64,000 nt of DNA from Mycobacterium colombiense (GTDB lineage Bacteria > Actinomycetota > Actinomycetes > Mycobacteriales > Mycobacteriaceae). The position numbers and the translations under genes are program-made. Positions 8,920 through 16,874 of the stretch are shown here, piece by piece (positions within the stretch are counted from its first letter, which is position 1; every line of letters begins with the position of its first letter). The stretch spans positions 124,001 to 188,000 of the forward strand of contig NZ_LZSX01000039.1 in assembly GCF_001665835.1 (NCBI RefSeq), given 5' to 3'. The notes under the pieces were generated by a model that worked only from the letters and a program-made list of their open reading frames with translations, had not been told where the DNA came from and searched no databases.

Positions 8920-9044
8920 CCGCCGCCGGCGCCACCACCCAGGAAGCCCCCGCCGGCGCCACCGCCGACGAACCCGCCACCGGCGCCACCACCCAGGAAG
9001 CCGCCGCCGGCGCCACCACCGATTTGCTCAATGCTGTTAGTCAT
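8916..9044 (-). CDS. 42-residue glycine-repeat miniprotein
   Basis: A short reading frame, ATG at 9044 to TAA at 8916, encodes an octapeptide MTNSIEQI followed by 3.7 copies of the nonapeptide GGGAGGGF[L/V]. There is no strong ribosome-binding site, and a longer in-frame reading to 9107 is possible but adds an unlikely basic leader. The composition rules out a normal globular fold; it could be secreted by a leaderless route, structural, or not expressed. The stop overlaps the convergent acetyltransferase stop by 4 nt. Whether it is a gene is uncertain; the regular repeat with a clean start and stop argues for it. Confidence 0.45.
   Translation of the reverse strand: MTNSIEQIGGGAGGGFLGGGAGGGFVGGGAGGGFLGGGAGGG
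8919..9020 (-). repeat. 27-bp tandem repeat, about 3.8 copies
   Basis: Three full units and a partial fourth of a 27-base, GGCGGTGGCGCC-type repeat on the minus strand encode GGGAGGGF[L/V] in frame. Units differ at a few third positions and in one Leu/Val codon. The unit is a multiple of three, so copy-number change would preserve the frame. Candidate variable-number tandem repeat. Confidence 0.8.
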
Positions 9045-9164
9045 GGGCGGACGGTATCGGCGAGACACCGCGCCGACAAGAAACTGGGTCTGAACGATTC
9101 GAATCATTTTGGGTGGCCACGCCCGGGCTGGTTAGCGCGCCCGAACCCCGATCGAAATACCGCC

Positions 9165-9620
9165 CTAGCGGGGAGTCAGGATGACAACAGGTATCTCAGT
9201 GTCCTTCGCCGCCGCATACTTGTCGAAATCCGGGTACAGGCTCACTAGCCGTGGCCACAGCTCGGCGCGCTGCTGTGGCGATGCCACCTGAGCTGCAACA
9301 CGAACGTCGCGCTGGCCTCGTAAATGAACGACGGTCTGGGGTTCTGCGACGAGATTGGCGAACCATTGTGGATTTTTGGGGAGGCCGCCTTGCGACGCCA
9401 CGACGACCAGGCGGTCGCCGTCGGGCATATAGAGCACGGGCGTGGTGAATACCCGTCCAGATTTACGGCCTCGATGCTCTAGCAACAGCGTCGGCACCGG
9501 ATTCCGACGTGCCGCGCCGACACGCCAGCGGCTGCCGAGTCGACCATTGGTCAACTTGAAAACGCGCACTTGCATTCGAGCCGTGTATTTCATGGCCTTG
9601 GCCTTGAACGAACTGCTCAT
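9165..9620 (-). CDS. deazaflavin (F420)-dependent nitroreductase-family protein, Ddn-like
   Basis: A 151-residue split-barrel protein of the DUF385/Ddn family that binds coenzyme F420. Typical segments are LLLEHRGRKSGRVFTTPVLYMPDGDRLVVVAS, then GGLPKNPQWFANLVAEPQTVVHLRGQ and the C-terminal Y-P-D-F-D-K-Y. The family reduces quinones or nitro compounds using F420H2 at the membrane. ATG 9620 is chosen because GAGGAG lies about eight bases upstream; the longer frame to 9656 is not supported. The native substrate cannot be read from sequence. Confidence 0.88.
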   Translation of the reverse strand: MSSSFKAKAMKYTARMQVRVFKLTNGRLGSRWRVGAARRNPVPTLLLEHRGRKSGRVFTTPVLYMPDGDRLVVVASQGGLPKNPQWFANLVAEPQTVVHLRGQRDVRVAAQVASPQQRAELWPRLVSLYPDFDKYAAAKDTEIPVVILTPR

Positions 9621-9735
9621 CGCCCAACTCCTCGTATACGGCCAGCAGTGAACCAATTTGCGGACACACTGGTTCAGGCAAGTAGCAACTCCCAGGTGTG
9701 TAGCTCGTCCCGAGGGAACCGTCCTTGGTGGTGGG

Positions 9736-9808
9736 CGCGCCCGAAGGGATTCGAACCCCTAACCTTCTGATCCGTAGTCAGATGCTCTATCCGTTGAGCT
9801 ACGGGCGC
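9736..9808 (-). tRNA. tRNA-Arg (anticodon ACG)
   Basis: A 73-nt cloverleaf on the minus strand. Acceptor arms GCGCCCG and CGGGCGC pair, the anticodon stem TCTGA/TCAGA encloses a loop with ACG, and the T loop is GGTTCGAAT. CCA is not encoded. It lies 51 nt downstream (minus strand) of tRNA-Ser(GCT), probably as one transcript. Confidence 0.96.
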
Positions 9809-9858
9809 CTGTTCTGCAGTTGTCGTTCAGTGTTCCGTGGTTCCGCTAGAGGAAACAG

Positions 9859-9947
9859 CGGAGGCGAGAGGATTTGAACCTCCGGTCCCCTTTGAGGGGG
9901 ACAACTCATTAGCAGTGAGCCCCATTCGGCCGCTCTGGCACGCCTCC
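9859..9947 (-). tRNA. tRNA-Ser (anticodon GCT)
   Basis: An 89-nt class II tRNA on the minus strand. Acceptor arms GGAGGCG and CGCCTCC pair, the anticodon stem CTCACT/ATGAG region displays GCT, and a long variable arm (GTCCCC...GGGGAC) marks it as serine. The T loop is GGTTCAAAT. CCA is not encoded. Confidence 0.95.
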
Positions 9948-10030
9948 CTTGGACTTTCTGAGGGTACCGACCCCTTTCCGGTCTCGCGGAACCGGCCATA
10001 CTGTACACAGTCGAGACATAAACTGTCGAA

Positions 10031-11098
10031 GTGACCGCTCGCCTTCGCAACGAACTGGCCGGATTGCCAGTGTATGTCCCCGGCAAGAACGTCCCGGGCT
10101 CCATCAAACTGGCCAGCAACGAGACGGTGTACGGCCCGCTGCCCAGCGTGCATGCGGCGATCGAGCGTGCCGTTGCCGTCGTCAATCGCTACCCGGACAA
10201 CGCCAGCGTGGACCTCAAGGCCGCGCTGGCCATGCACCTGGGTTCCGACGTGGCTCCCGAGCAGATCGCGGTGGGTAGCGGTTCGGTCACCTTGTGCCAG
10301 CAGCTGGTTCAGATCACCGCCGCGGCCGGCGACGAGGTGATGATCGGCTGGCGCAGCTTCGAGTGCTACCTGCCGATCATCCAGGTGTCGGGTGCGACCA
10401 CCGTCAAGGTGCCGCTGACCGACCACACGCACGACCTCGACGCGATGCTCGCCGCGATCACCGACCGCACCCGGCTGATCTTCGTGTGCAACCCGAACAA
10501 TCCGACGTCCACCGTCGTCGACCCGGACGCGCTGACGCGGTTCGTCGAGGCCGTGCCGCCGCACGTCCTGATCGCCATCGACGAGGCCTACGTCGAATAC
10601 ATCCGCGACGGCATGCTGCCCAACAGCCTGGAGCTGGCCCTGACGCACAGCAACGTCGTTGTGCTGCGGACCTTTTCGAAGGCCTACGGGCTGGCGGGGC
10701 TGCGCTGCGGTTACGCGGTGGGCCATCCGGACCTGATCACCGCGCTGGACAAGGTCGTCATGCCGTTCGCGGTGACGAACGTCGCCCAGGCGGCGGCCAT
10801 CGCGTCGCTGGAGGCGTCCGACGAGCTGATGGCCCGTACCGACGCGCTGGTGATCGAGCGCACCCGAGTGAGTGACGCCCTGCGCGAGGCCGGATTCGAA
10901 CTTCCCCCGTCGCAGGCCAACTTCGTCTGGCTGCCGCTGGGCGAGCGCACCATGGACTTCACCGAGCAGGCCGCCGACGCGCGCCTGGTGGTTCGGCCGT
11001 TCGCTTCCGAAGGCATCCGTGTCACCATTGGTGCGCCGGAGGAAAACGACGCCCTGCTGCGTTTTGCCTGCGACTGGATTGCCCGCACCGAATCGTAA
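10031..11098 (+). CDS. hisC2: PLP aminotransferase HisC2
   Basis: A 355-residue class I/II aminotransferase of the HisC family. The PLP Schiff-base lysine is Lys217 in T-F-S-K-A-Y-G-L-A-G-L-R; cofactor contacts include N-P-N-N-P-T and D-E-A-Y-V-E-Y, and the conserved Arg is in VVRPFASEGIRVTIG. It corresponds to M. tuberculosis Rv3772. The name implies histidinol-phosphate transamination, but the Rv3772 protein has been reported to prefer aromatic amino acids such as phenylalanine, so an aromatic aminotransferase role is likely. GTG start at 10031. The DUF4334 gene follows 11 nt after the stop. Confidence 0.93.
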   Translation: MTARLRNELAGLPVYVPGKNVPGSIKLASNETVYGPLPSVHAAIERAVAVVNRYPDNASVDLKAALAMHLGSDVAPEQIAVGSGSVTLCQQLVQITAAAGDEVMIGWRSFECYLPIIQVSGATTVKVPLTDHTHDLDAMLAAITDRTRLIFVCNPNNPTSTVVDPDALTRFVEAVPPHVLIAIDEAYVEYIRDGMLPNSLELALTHSNVVVLRTFSKAYGLAGLRCGYAVGHPDLITALDKVVMPFAVTNVAQAAAIASLEASDELMARTDALVIERTRVSDALREAGFELPPSQANFVWLPLGERTMDFTEQAADARLVVRPFASEGIRVTIGAPEENDALLRFACDWIARTES

Positions 11099-11109
11099 GG
11101 GAGTCGCCC

Positions 11110-11574
11110 GTGGACCTCGCGCGCAAGAAGTTCACCGAGTTCAAAGAGCGCAGCGGCGACATCGCGGATTCCGAGCTCGACGAATTCTGGGCCGAACTTC
11201 AGCCCGCGACGATCGACGGGATGCTCGGCGAGTGGAAGGGCGGCGAGTTCCAGACCGGCCACAAGATGAACGGCCAATTGGAAAAGGCCGGCTGGTACGG
11301 CAAGACCTTTAAGTCCGTCCGCGATGTGCAGCCGCTCGTCTGCCTCGACGCCGGCGGCAACAAATTCTCCAATGTGGAGATGGGCAAGGGCGAGGCCAGC
11401 CTGTGGCTGGAGGACTTCCGCGGCGAGGTCACCGCCACCATGGTTTACGACGGCCAGCCGGTGCACGATCACTTCAAGAAGATCGACGACGACGCCGTCA
11501 TGGGCATCATGAACGGCAAGGGTGTCCGGGACAACGGCAAGTACTACTACTTCTATCTCGAACGTGAGCGGTAG
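11110..11574 (+). CDS. GXWXG/DUF4334 family protein
   Basis: A 154-residue cytoplasmic protein. The N-terminal GXWXG motif is seen as G-E-W-K-G-G (within MLGEWKGGEFQTGH), followed by the DUF4334 beta-rich domain containing ASLWLEDFRGEVTATMVYDGQPVHDHFKKID and ending KYYYFYLER. Function is unknown for the family; some relatives sit near lipid or fatty-acid genes. Start is GTG 11110 with a GGGAG upstream. Likely co-transcribed with hisC2. Confidence 0.87.
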   Translation: MDLARKKFTEFKERSGDIADSELDEFWAELQPATIDGMLGEWKGGEFQTGHKMNGQLEKAGWYGKTFKSVRDVQPLVCLDAGGNKFSNVEMGKGEASLWLEDFRGEVTATMVYDGQPVHDHFKKIDDDAVMGIMNGKGVRDNGKYYYFYLERER

Positions 11575-11690
11575 GCGCTCGTCGAGCGTGCATTGACGGC
11601 TTTGAGTATGCGTCCAGGGCGGCGACATGCCGGGTGGGTTCAGGGGGTGGCTGCACACTCGGCGGCTGAGGCGGGATAGGCAGCGCCGAG

Positions 11691-12275
11691 CTATCCCGCC
11701 GGGTTGCGGCCGGTGAACGCGACCAGCTGCTCGAGCGCGCCCGCGTCGGCCGGGACGTCGACCGGGTCGTCGAATCCGGCCTGACCGCGTAACTCCGGCC
11801 TGATGATCTGCCGCGCCAGCCCCAGCACGTATTCGGACAGCGGCTCGGGCGCATGGATGTCGTGTCCCACCGCGGCGGCGTAATCCCAAGCGTGGACCAG
11901 GAATTCGATGGACAGGATGCCGCACGCGCTGTTCGCGGGCAGCTCGCCCTTGCCGAACGGCACCGATCCGTCCAGGCCGTGGCGGTGCCAGGCGTCCAAC
12001 GCGGGCCGAGCCGCGGCGATCACCTGGCGCTCTACCGAATCGCCTTCCGCGCGCTCCGGGATCTGCGCGCCCACCATGCCGCCGAGCGCCGTGATCGAGT
12101 TCAGCAGATGCCCGGTGAGCGCCGACACATCGAATTCCGCGCACGGCGTCTGCCGCGACAGGTCGCCTGCGGCGATGGTGTGCAGGACCCGCTGCAGCAC
12201 GCCCAAGGTGTCCTCGGCGCTGTGCAACTCGTCGGTGGGCTGGGAATGCGGCCCGGGCCGCAAGTCAGGAGCCAT
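11691..12275 (-). CDS. TIGR03086-family protein (DinB/mycothiol-dependent maleylpyruvate isomerase-like)
   Basis: A 194-residue helical-bundle protein related to the MDMPI N-terminal/DinB fold. Recognisable are the N-terminal VLHTIAAGDLSRQTPCAEFDVSALTGHLL and the conserved H-A-W-D-Y-A-A-A in the third helix, with His residues at positions that bind a divalent metal in the family. It is probably a mycothiol- or bacillithiol-type thiol transferase, though no substrate is known. ATG 12275 gives the 194-residue length I recall for Rv3773c; the frame also extends to 12311. Its start lies only 23 bases from the start of divergent echA21. Confidence 0.84.
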   Translation of the reverse strand: MAPDLRPGPHSQPTDELHSAEDTLGVLQRVLHTIAAGDLSRQTPCAEFDVSALTGHLLNSITALGGMVGAQIPERAEGDSVERQVIAAARPALDAWHRHGLDGSVPFGKGELPANSACGILSIEFLVHAWDYAAAVGHDIHAPEPLSEYVLGLARQIIRPELRGQAGFDDPVDVPADAGALEQLVAFTGRNPAG

Positions 12276-12298
12276 ATTCGCCACGCTACGGTCTCGAT

Positions 12299-13123
12299 AT
12301 GGCGCAAGCATACGAATCCGTCACGGTCGAGACGAAAGACCACGTCGCCCAGGTGACGCTGATCGGACCGGGCAAGGGCAATGCGATGGGACCGGCCTTC
12401 TGGTCGGAGATGCCGGAGCTGTTCGCGGCGCTGGACGCCGACCCCGAGGTGCGGGCCATCGTGCTGACCGGCTCGGGCAAGAATTTCAGCTACGGCCTGG
12501 ACGTGCCGGCGATGGGCGGCTCATTCACCCCGCTGCTGTCCGGCGACGCGCTGGCCGGCCCGCGCGCGGTGTTCCACCGCGAGGTCAAGCGCATGCAGAG
12601 CGCGATCACCGCGGTCGCCGACTGCCGGACCCCCACCATCGCCGCGGTGCACGGCTGGTGCATCGGCGGCGGCGTCGACCTGATCTCGGCCGTGGACATC
12701 CGCTACGCCAGTGCCGACGCCAAGTTCTCGGTGCGTGAGGTCAAGCTCGCCATCGTCGCCGACGTCGGCAGCCTGGCCCGCCTGCCGATGATCCTGAACG
12801 ACGGTCACCTGCGCGAGCTGGCGCTGACGGGCAAGGACATCGACGCTGCCCGCGCCGAGAAGATCGGTCTGGTCAACGACGTGTACGCCGACGCCGACGC
12901 CACCCTGGCCGCGGCGCACGCCACCGCCGCGGAGATCGCCGCCAATCCCCCGCTGACGGTGCACGGCGTCAAGGACGTTCTCGACCAGCAGCGCACCGCG
13001 GCGGTCTCGGAGAGCCTGCGGTACGTGGCGGCCTGGAACGCGGCCTTCCTGCCGTCCAAGGACCTGACCGAGGGCATCTCGGCGACGTTCGAGAAGCGCC
13101 CGCCGCAGTTCACCGGGGAATAA
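12299..13123 (+). CDS. echA21: enoyl-CoA hydratase/isomerase EchA21
   Basis: A 274-residue crotonase-fold enzyme. Oxyanion-hole segments are V-L-T-G-S-G-K-N-F-S-Y-G-L-D (about residues 56-69) and A-V-H-G-W-C-I-G-G-G-V-D, with the catalytic-site region DIRYASADAKFSVREVKLAIVADVG; the aspartate-rich pattern suggests delta3,5-delta2,4-dienoyl-CoA isomerase-type members. Length and residues match M. tuberculosis Rv3774. It acts in fatty-acid or sterol degradation by family knowledge; the exact reaction is undetermined. Followed 25 nt later by lipE on the same strand. Confidence 0.92.
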   Translation: MAQAYESVTVETKDHVAQVTLIGPGKGNAMGPAFWSEMPELFAALDADPEVRAIVLTGSGKNFSYGLDVPAMGGSFTPLLSGDALAGPRAVFHREVKRMQSAITAVADCRTPTIAAVHGWCIGGGVDLISAVDIRYASADAKFSVREVKLAIVADVGSLARLPMILNDGHLRELALTGKDIDAARAEKIGLVNDVYADADATLAAAHATAAEIAANPPLTVHGVKDVLDQQRTAAVSESLRYVAAWNAAFLPSKDLTEGISATFEKRPPQFTGE

Positions 13124-13148
13124 TCCGGCGGCACGTACCCTCGCTGAG

Positions 13149-14387
13149 GTGACGACACCCGACGGCAAGATCCGCCTCCCGGCAGACCTGGACTCCGTGA
13201 CGGCGATCGGCGCGGAAGACCACACCGAAATCGACGGCGCCGCCGCCGACCGGATCTGGCAGGCCGCCCGACATTGGTACCGGGCCGGCTTCCATCCCGC
13301 CATCCAGCTCTGCATCCGCCGGCACGGCCGCGTCGTGCTCAACCGCGCGATCGGGCACGGCTGGGGCAACGCCCCGAGCGATCCGCCCGACGCGGAGAAG
13401 ATCGCGGTCACGCCGGACACACCGTTCTGCGTGTACTCGGCGGCCAAGGGCATGGCGGCGACCGTGGTGCACATGCTCGTCGAGCGCGGCGTCTTCTCGC
13501 TCGACGACCGGGTGTGCGAATACATCCCCACCTTCACCAGTCACGGCAAGCATCGGATCACCATCCGGCACGTGATGACACACAGTGCGGGGCTGCCCTT
13601 CCCGACCGGCCCCAGGCCGGACGTCGCCCGCGCCGACGACCACGAATACGCGCAGCAGAAGCTGGGCGAGTTGCGGCCCCTCTACCGTCCAGGGCTGTTC
13701 CACATGTACCACGCGTTGACCTGGGGTCCGCTGGTCCGCGAGATCGTATACGCGGCCACCGGCAAGGAGATTCGCGAGATCCTGGCCACCGAGATCCTCG
13801 ACCCACTCGACTTCCGCTGGACCAACTTCGGCGTCGCGAAGAAGGACGTCCCGTTGGTCGCGCCCAGCCACGCCACCGGGCGAACACTGCCGCCGGTGGT
13901 CGCCCAGATCTTCCGCAAGGCGATCGGCGGAACCGTGCACGAGATGATCCCGTACACGAATTCCCCGGCGTTCCTGACCACCATCATTCCGTCGTCCAAC
14001 ACGGTGTCGACCGCGCAGGAGATGTCGCGGTTCGCCGAGATATGGCGCCGCGGGGGCGAACTCGACGGCGTCCGGGTGATCAGTCCGGAGACCATGTACG
14101 CCGCGGTGACCGAATGCCGAAGGCTGCGACCGGATTTCGCGGTGGGCCTGCAACCGGCCCGCTGGGGCACCGGCTACATCCTGGGCACCAACCGGTGGGG
14201 TCCGTTCGGGCGCAACGCGCCGCACGCGTTCGGCAACCTGGGCCTGGTGAACATCGCGATCTGGGCCGACCCGGCGCGCGGACTGTCGGCCGGCGTGGTG
14301 AGCAGCGGCAAACCCGGACGGGACCCCGAAGCCCGCCGGTACACCGCCCTGCTGGACACCATCACCGCCGAAATTCCGACCGGTTGA
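13149..14387 (+). CDS. lipE: class C beta-lactamase-fold esterase LipE
   Basis: A 412-residue serine hydrolase of the beta-lactamase/esterase family (EstB-like). The nucleophile motif is S-A-A-K at residues 97-100 (after FCVYSAAKGMAAT) and the second-motif tyrosine is Tyr187 in Y-H-A-L-T-W-G. Other family stretches are RHVMTHSAGLPFP and the C-terminal AFGNLGLVNIAIWADPARG. It probably hydrolyses carboxyl esters; M. tuberculosis Rv3775 is the counterpart. There is no signal peptide. GTG start at 13149, 25 nt after echA21, suggesting an operon. Confidence 0.9.
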   Translation: MTTPDGKIRLPADLDSVTAIGAEDHTEIDGAAADRIWQAARHWYRAGFHPAIQLCIRRHGRVVLNRAIGHGWGNAPSDPPDAEKIAVTPDTPFCVYSAAKGMAATVVHMLVERGVFSLDDRVCEYIPTFTSHGKHRITIRHVMTHSAGLPFPTGPRPDVARADDHEYAQQKLGELRPLYRPGLFHMYHALTWGPLVREIVYAATGKEIREILATEILDPLDFRWTNFGVAKKDVPLVAPSHATGRTLPPVVAQIFRKAIGGTVHEMIPYTNSPAFLTTIIPSSNTVSTAQEMSRFAEIWRRGGELDGVRVISPETMYAAVTECRRLRPDFAVGLQPARWGTGYILGTNRWGPFGRNAPHAFGNLGLVNIAIWADPARGLSAGVVSSGKPGRDPEARRYTALLDTITAEIPTG

Positions 14388-14416
14388 TCACGACGGCAGT
14401 GGGAACACTGCCAGTC

Positions 14417-14605
14417 ATGGCTACCTATCGAGTGCTCGACCCGAAGGGCGACGTCGTCGCGACCAAAGACATCGAAAGCGCCGACGACGCACACGCATGG
14501 TTCGTCGACAACAAGGCCGACAACAGCGAGCTCGGCTGGCGCATGGAAGTCCAGCACGACGGCGAGTGGCACTTCTTCGACGACAGCGAGGGCGATCGAA
14601 GCTAG
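14417..14605 (+). CDS. 62-residue acidic protein of unknown function
   Basis: A short frame ATG 14417 to TAG 14605, starting MATYRVLDPKGDVVATKDIES and ending in an acidic run FFDDSEGDRS. It lies 29 nt after lipE and before the baeRF-like gene. The composition (many Asp/Glu, two Trp in the C-terminal half, W-F-V-D, GEWHFFDD) resembles a small all-beta or alpha/beta domain with no recognised family. Codon use is normal for the neighbourhood. It is easily missed because it sits at the end of a much longer shadow frame. Confidence 0.68.
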   Translation: MATYRVLDPKGDVVATKDIESADDAHAWFVDNKADNSELGWRMEVQHDGEWHFFDDSEGDRS

Positions 14606-14641
14606 GGGTTTGTCCCCCGGCTCGTGGGGCAACCAACAAAC

Positions 14642-15763
14642 ATGGACTCGCAACGCTTCCGCAAACTGCTGGACGCACCGGGGCCGTTCGCTTCGGTGTA
14701 TTTCGATGACTCACACGACACCCATGACGCCGAGGCTCAGCTCGAGCTGAAGTGGCGGGCGGTCAAAGAAGAGCTGGAGCGACAGCGCGCCGGCGCGACG
14801 GTGATCGGCCAGATCGAGGACGCGATCATGAACCTGCGTCCGCCGATCGGCCGCAGCGGACGCGCCGTGATCGCCGGCGCCGACGGCGTGGTGATCAACG
14901 AGCACCTGGCCCGGCCCGCTGCCACCGACATCGTTCGCGTCTCCGAATTGCCTTATCTGGTGCCGATTCTCGAACAGAGCTTCGATCACCCGGACTACGT
15001 GCTGGTGGTCGTCGACCACAGCGGGGCCGACATCAGCACCCACATCGGCGGGACACTGCGCACCGAGACCGTCGACGGCGGCGGCTATCCGGTGCACAAA
15101 TCCGCCGGTGCTGAGACGGCCGGCTACGGCGACCCCCAGTTGCGCACCGAGGAGGCGGGCCGCAAGAACGTGCGCGCCGTCGCCGACCGCGTCGCTGAAC
15201 TGGCCGACGACAAGGCGATCGAGGTGATCTTCGTGGTGGGCGAGGTGCGCTCGCGCTCCGATCTGCTCGCCGCGCTGCCCGAACGCTTGCAGGAGCGCAC
15301 GGTGGCACTCGAGATCGGGGCACGGCACAGCGGTCACGACTTCGGCGAGATCGAACACGCCATCGAGGACGAATTCATCAAGCGCCAGCTGCGCACGATT
15401 GACGATGCCGCGCAACGCTTTACCGCCGAGATCGGGCGGCCGTCGGGGCTCGCGGCCGAGGGACTCGGCGCGGTCTGCTCGGCGCTGCGTCAAGGCGCGG
15501 TGGAGACACTGATCATCGGCGACATCGGCGATGCGACCGTCGTCGCGGACGAGGGTTTGACGACGATCGCCCCGGACGAGAACGTGTTGTCCGAACAGGG
15601 CGCCGCTCCCGCCAAGACGCTGCGGGCCGACGAGGCGCTACCAGTGTCGGCGATCTCGGTCGGCGCCGCCCTGGTGCGTACCGACGAGCGGATCTCCCCG
15701 GCCGACGGCGTGGGCGCGGTGCTGCGCTACGCGCCGACGCTGCACCAGAGCGCCGAGCGATAA
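14642..15763 (+). CDS. baeRF-like protein, Rv2629 family (eRF1-like peptide-release fold)
   Basis: A 373-residue homologue of M. tuberculosis Rv2629, itself part of the hypoxia-responsive DosR set. The N-terminus MDSQRFRKLLDAPGPFASVYFDDSHDT and later segments (YVLVVVDHSGADI, EVIFVVGEVRSRSDLLAALPER, EALPVSAISVGAALVRTDERISPADGVGAVLRY) match closely. The family shares a fold with eukaryotic/archaeal release factor 1 domain 2/3 and is predicted to act on ribosomes or stalled peptidyl-tRNA. ATG 14642 is chosen over a GTG at 14624 because it matches the family N-terminus. A tRNA-Ser gene follows convergently 3 nt after the stop. DosR control here is not shown. Confidence 0.88.
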   Translation: MDSQRFRKLLDAPGPFASVYFDDSHDTHDAEAQLELKWRAVKEELERQRAGATVIGQIEDAIMNLRPPIGRSGRAVIAGADGVVINEHLARPAATDIVRVSELPYLVPILEQSFDHPDYVLVVVDHSGADISTHIGGTLRTETVDGGGYPVHKSAGAETAGYGDPQLRTEEAGRKNVRAVADRVAELADDKAIEVIFVVGEVRSRSDLLAALPERLQERTVALEIGARHSGHDFGEIEHAIEDEFIKRQLRTIDDAAQRFTAEIGRPSGLAAEGLGAVCSALRQGAVETLIIGDIGDATVVADEGLTTIAPDENVLSEQGAAPAKTLRADEALPVSAISVGAALVRTDERISPADGVGAVLRYAPTLHQSAER

Positions 15764-15766
15764 GAG

Positions 15767-15853
15767 CGGTGGCGGAGGGATTTGAACCCCCGGACGGTTT
15801 TAGCCGTCTCTCGCTTTCAAGGCGAGTGCATTAGGCCGCTCTGCCACGCCACC
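15767..15853 (-). tRNA. tRNA-Ser (anticodon TGA)
   Basis: An 87-nt class II tRNA on the minus strand. Acceptor arms GGTGGCG and CGCCACC pair, the anticodon stem CTCGC/GCGAG encloses TTGAAAG-type loop bases with TGA, and a long variable arm (GACGG...CCGTC) is present. The T loop is GGTTCAAAT. It decodes UCN serine codons. Confidence 0.95.
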
Positions 15854-15890
15854 GCTGATTAGGGTAGCGGGACTCGGTAGCGTGGCCACC

Positions 15891-16865
15891 ATGCGCGCCA
15901 TCGTCGCCGAATCCGCCGAGCAACTCTCCTGGCAGGAAGTGCCGGACGTCTCCGCCGGGGCGGGCGAGGTCCTGGTCAAGGTCACCGCCGCGGGCGTGAA
16001 CCGCGCCGACCTGCTGCAGGCGGCCGGCAAGTACCCGCCGCCGCCCGGCGCGAGCGAGATCATCGGCATGGAAGTGTCCGGCGTCATCGCCGATACCGAC
16101 TCCGGTGTCACGAATTGGTCTGTAGGACAAGAGGTTTGCGCGTTGCTCGCCGGGGGTGGATACGCCGAGTACGTCGCCGTTCCCGCCGGCCAGCTGCTGC
16201 CGATTCCCTCAGATGTCGACCTGCTCGACGCGGCCGGGCTGCCCGAAGTGGCCTGCACCGTGTGGTCGAACCTGGTGCTGACCGCCCACCTGAGCGAAGG
16301 ACAGCTGCTGCTGATGCACGGCGGGGCCAGCGGCATCGGCACCCACGCCATCCAAATCGCCCGGGCGCTGGGTGCCCGGGTGGCGGTCACCGCCGGGTCG
16401 GAGGAAAAGCTGCAAACCTGCCGCGACCTGGGCGCCGAGATCACCATCAACTATCGCGACGACGACTTCGTCGCGCGGGTGCAGGAGTTCGGCGGTGCCG
16501 ACGTGATCTTCGACATCATGGGCGCCTCCTATCTGGACCGCAACATCGACGCCCTGGCCACCGACGGCCAGCTCGTCATCATCGGCATGCAGGGCGGCAT
16601 CAAGGGTGAGCTCAACGTCGGCAAGCTGCTCGCCAAGCGGGCCCATGTCATCGGCACCACGCTGCGGGGCCGTCCGGTGAGCGGACCGAACAGCAAGAGC
16701 GAGATCGTGCAGGCCGTGACGGACAAGGTGTGGCCGATGTTCGCCGACGGCCGGGTTCGGCCCATCATCGGCGAACGGATCCCCATCCAGCAGGCAAGCA
16801 CCGCCCACCAGAAGCTGGCGGCGGGTGAGGTGCACGGCAAGGTCGTGCTGACGCTGCCGGCCTAG
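15891..16865 (+). CDS. NAD(P)H:quinone oxidoreductase, zeta-crystallin/PIG3-like
   Basis: A 324-residue medium-chain dehydrogenase/reductase without the catalytic zinc site. The N-terminal GroES-like domain (RAIVAESAEQLSWQEVPD, GVNRADLLQAAGKYPPPPGASEIIGMEVSG) is followed by a Rossmann domain with nucleotide motif L-M-H-G-G-A-S-G-I-G-T-H-A. The GVNRxDLLQxxG segment marks the PIG3/TED2 quinone-oxidoreductase group. M. tuberculosis Rv3777 is the counterpart. A GTG at 15882 would add three residues; neither has a clear ribosome site. Ends 9 nt from the convergent stop of the next gene. Confidence 0.9.
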   Translation: MRAIVAESAEQLSWQEVPDVSAGAGEVLVKVTAAGVNRADLLQAAGKYPPPPGASEIIGMEVSGVIADTDSGVTNWSVGQEVCALLAGGGYAEYVAVPAGQLLPIPSDVDLLDAAGLPEVACTVWSNLVLTAHLSEGQLLLMHGGASGIGTHAIQIARALGARVAVTAGSEEKLQTCRDLGAEITINYRDDDFVARVQEFGGADVIFDIMGASYLDRNIDALATDGQLVIIGMQGGIKGELNVGKLLAKRAHVIGTTLRGRPVSGPNSKSEIVQAVTDKVWPMFADGRVRPIIGERIPIQQASTAHQKLAAGEVHGKVVLTLPA

Positions 16866-16874
16866 GCCCGGCGT

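Noticed and set aside
8919..9020. Possible CRISPR array
   Set aside because: The repeat is directly tandem with no spacers and encodes a Gly-rich peptide in frame.
9736..9947. tRNA pair as integration site of a mobile element
   Set aside because: No integrase, transposase or duplicated tRNA 3' end is seen on either side.
10711..12144. 477-residue minus-strand frame spanning hisC2, the DUF4334 gene and part of the TIGR03086 gene
   Set aside because: It reads across three real genes in shadow phase and contains no domain.
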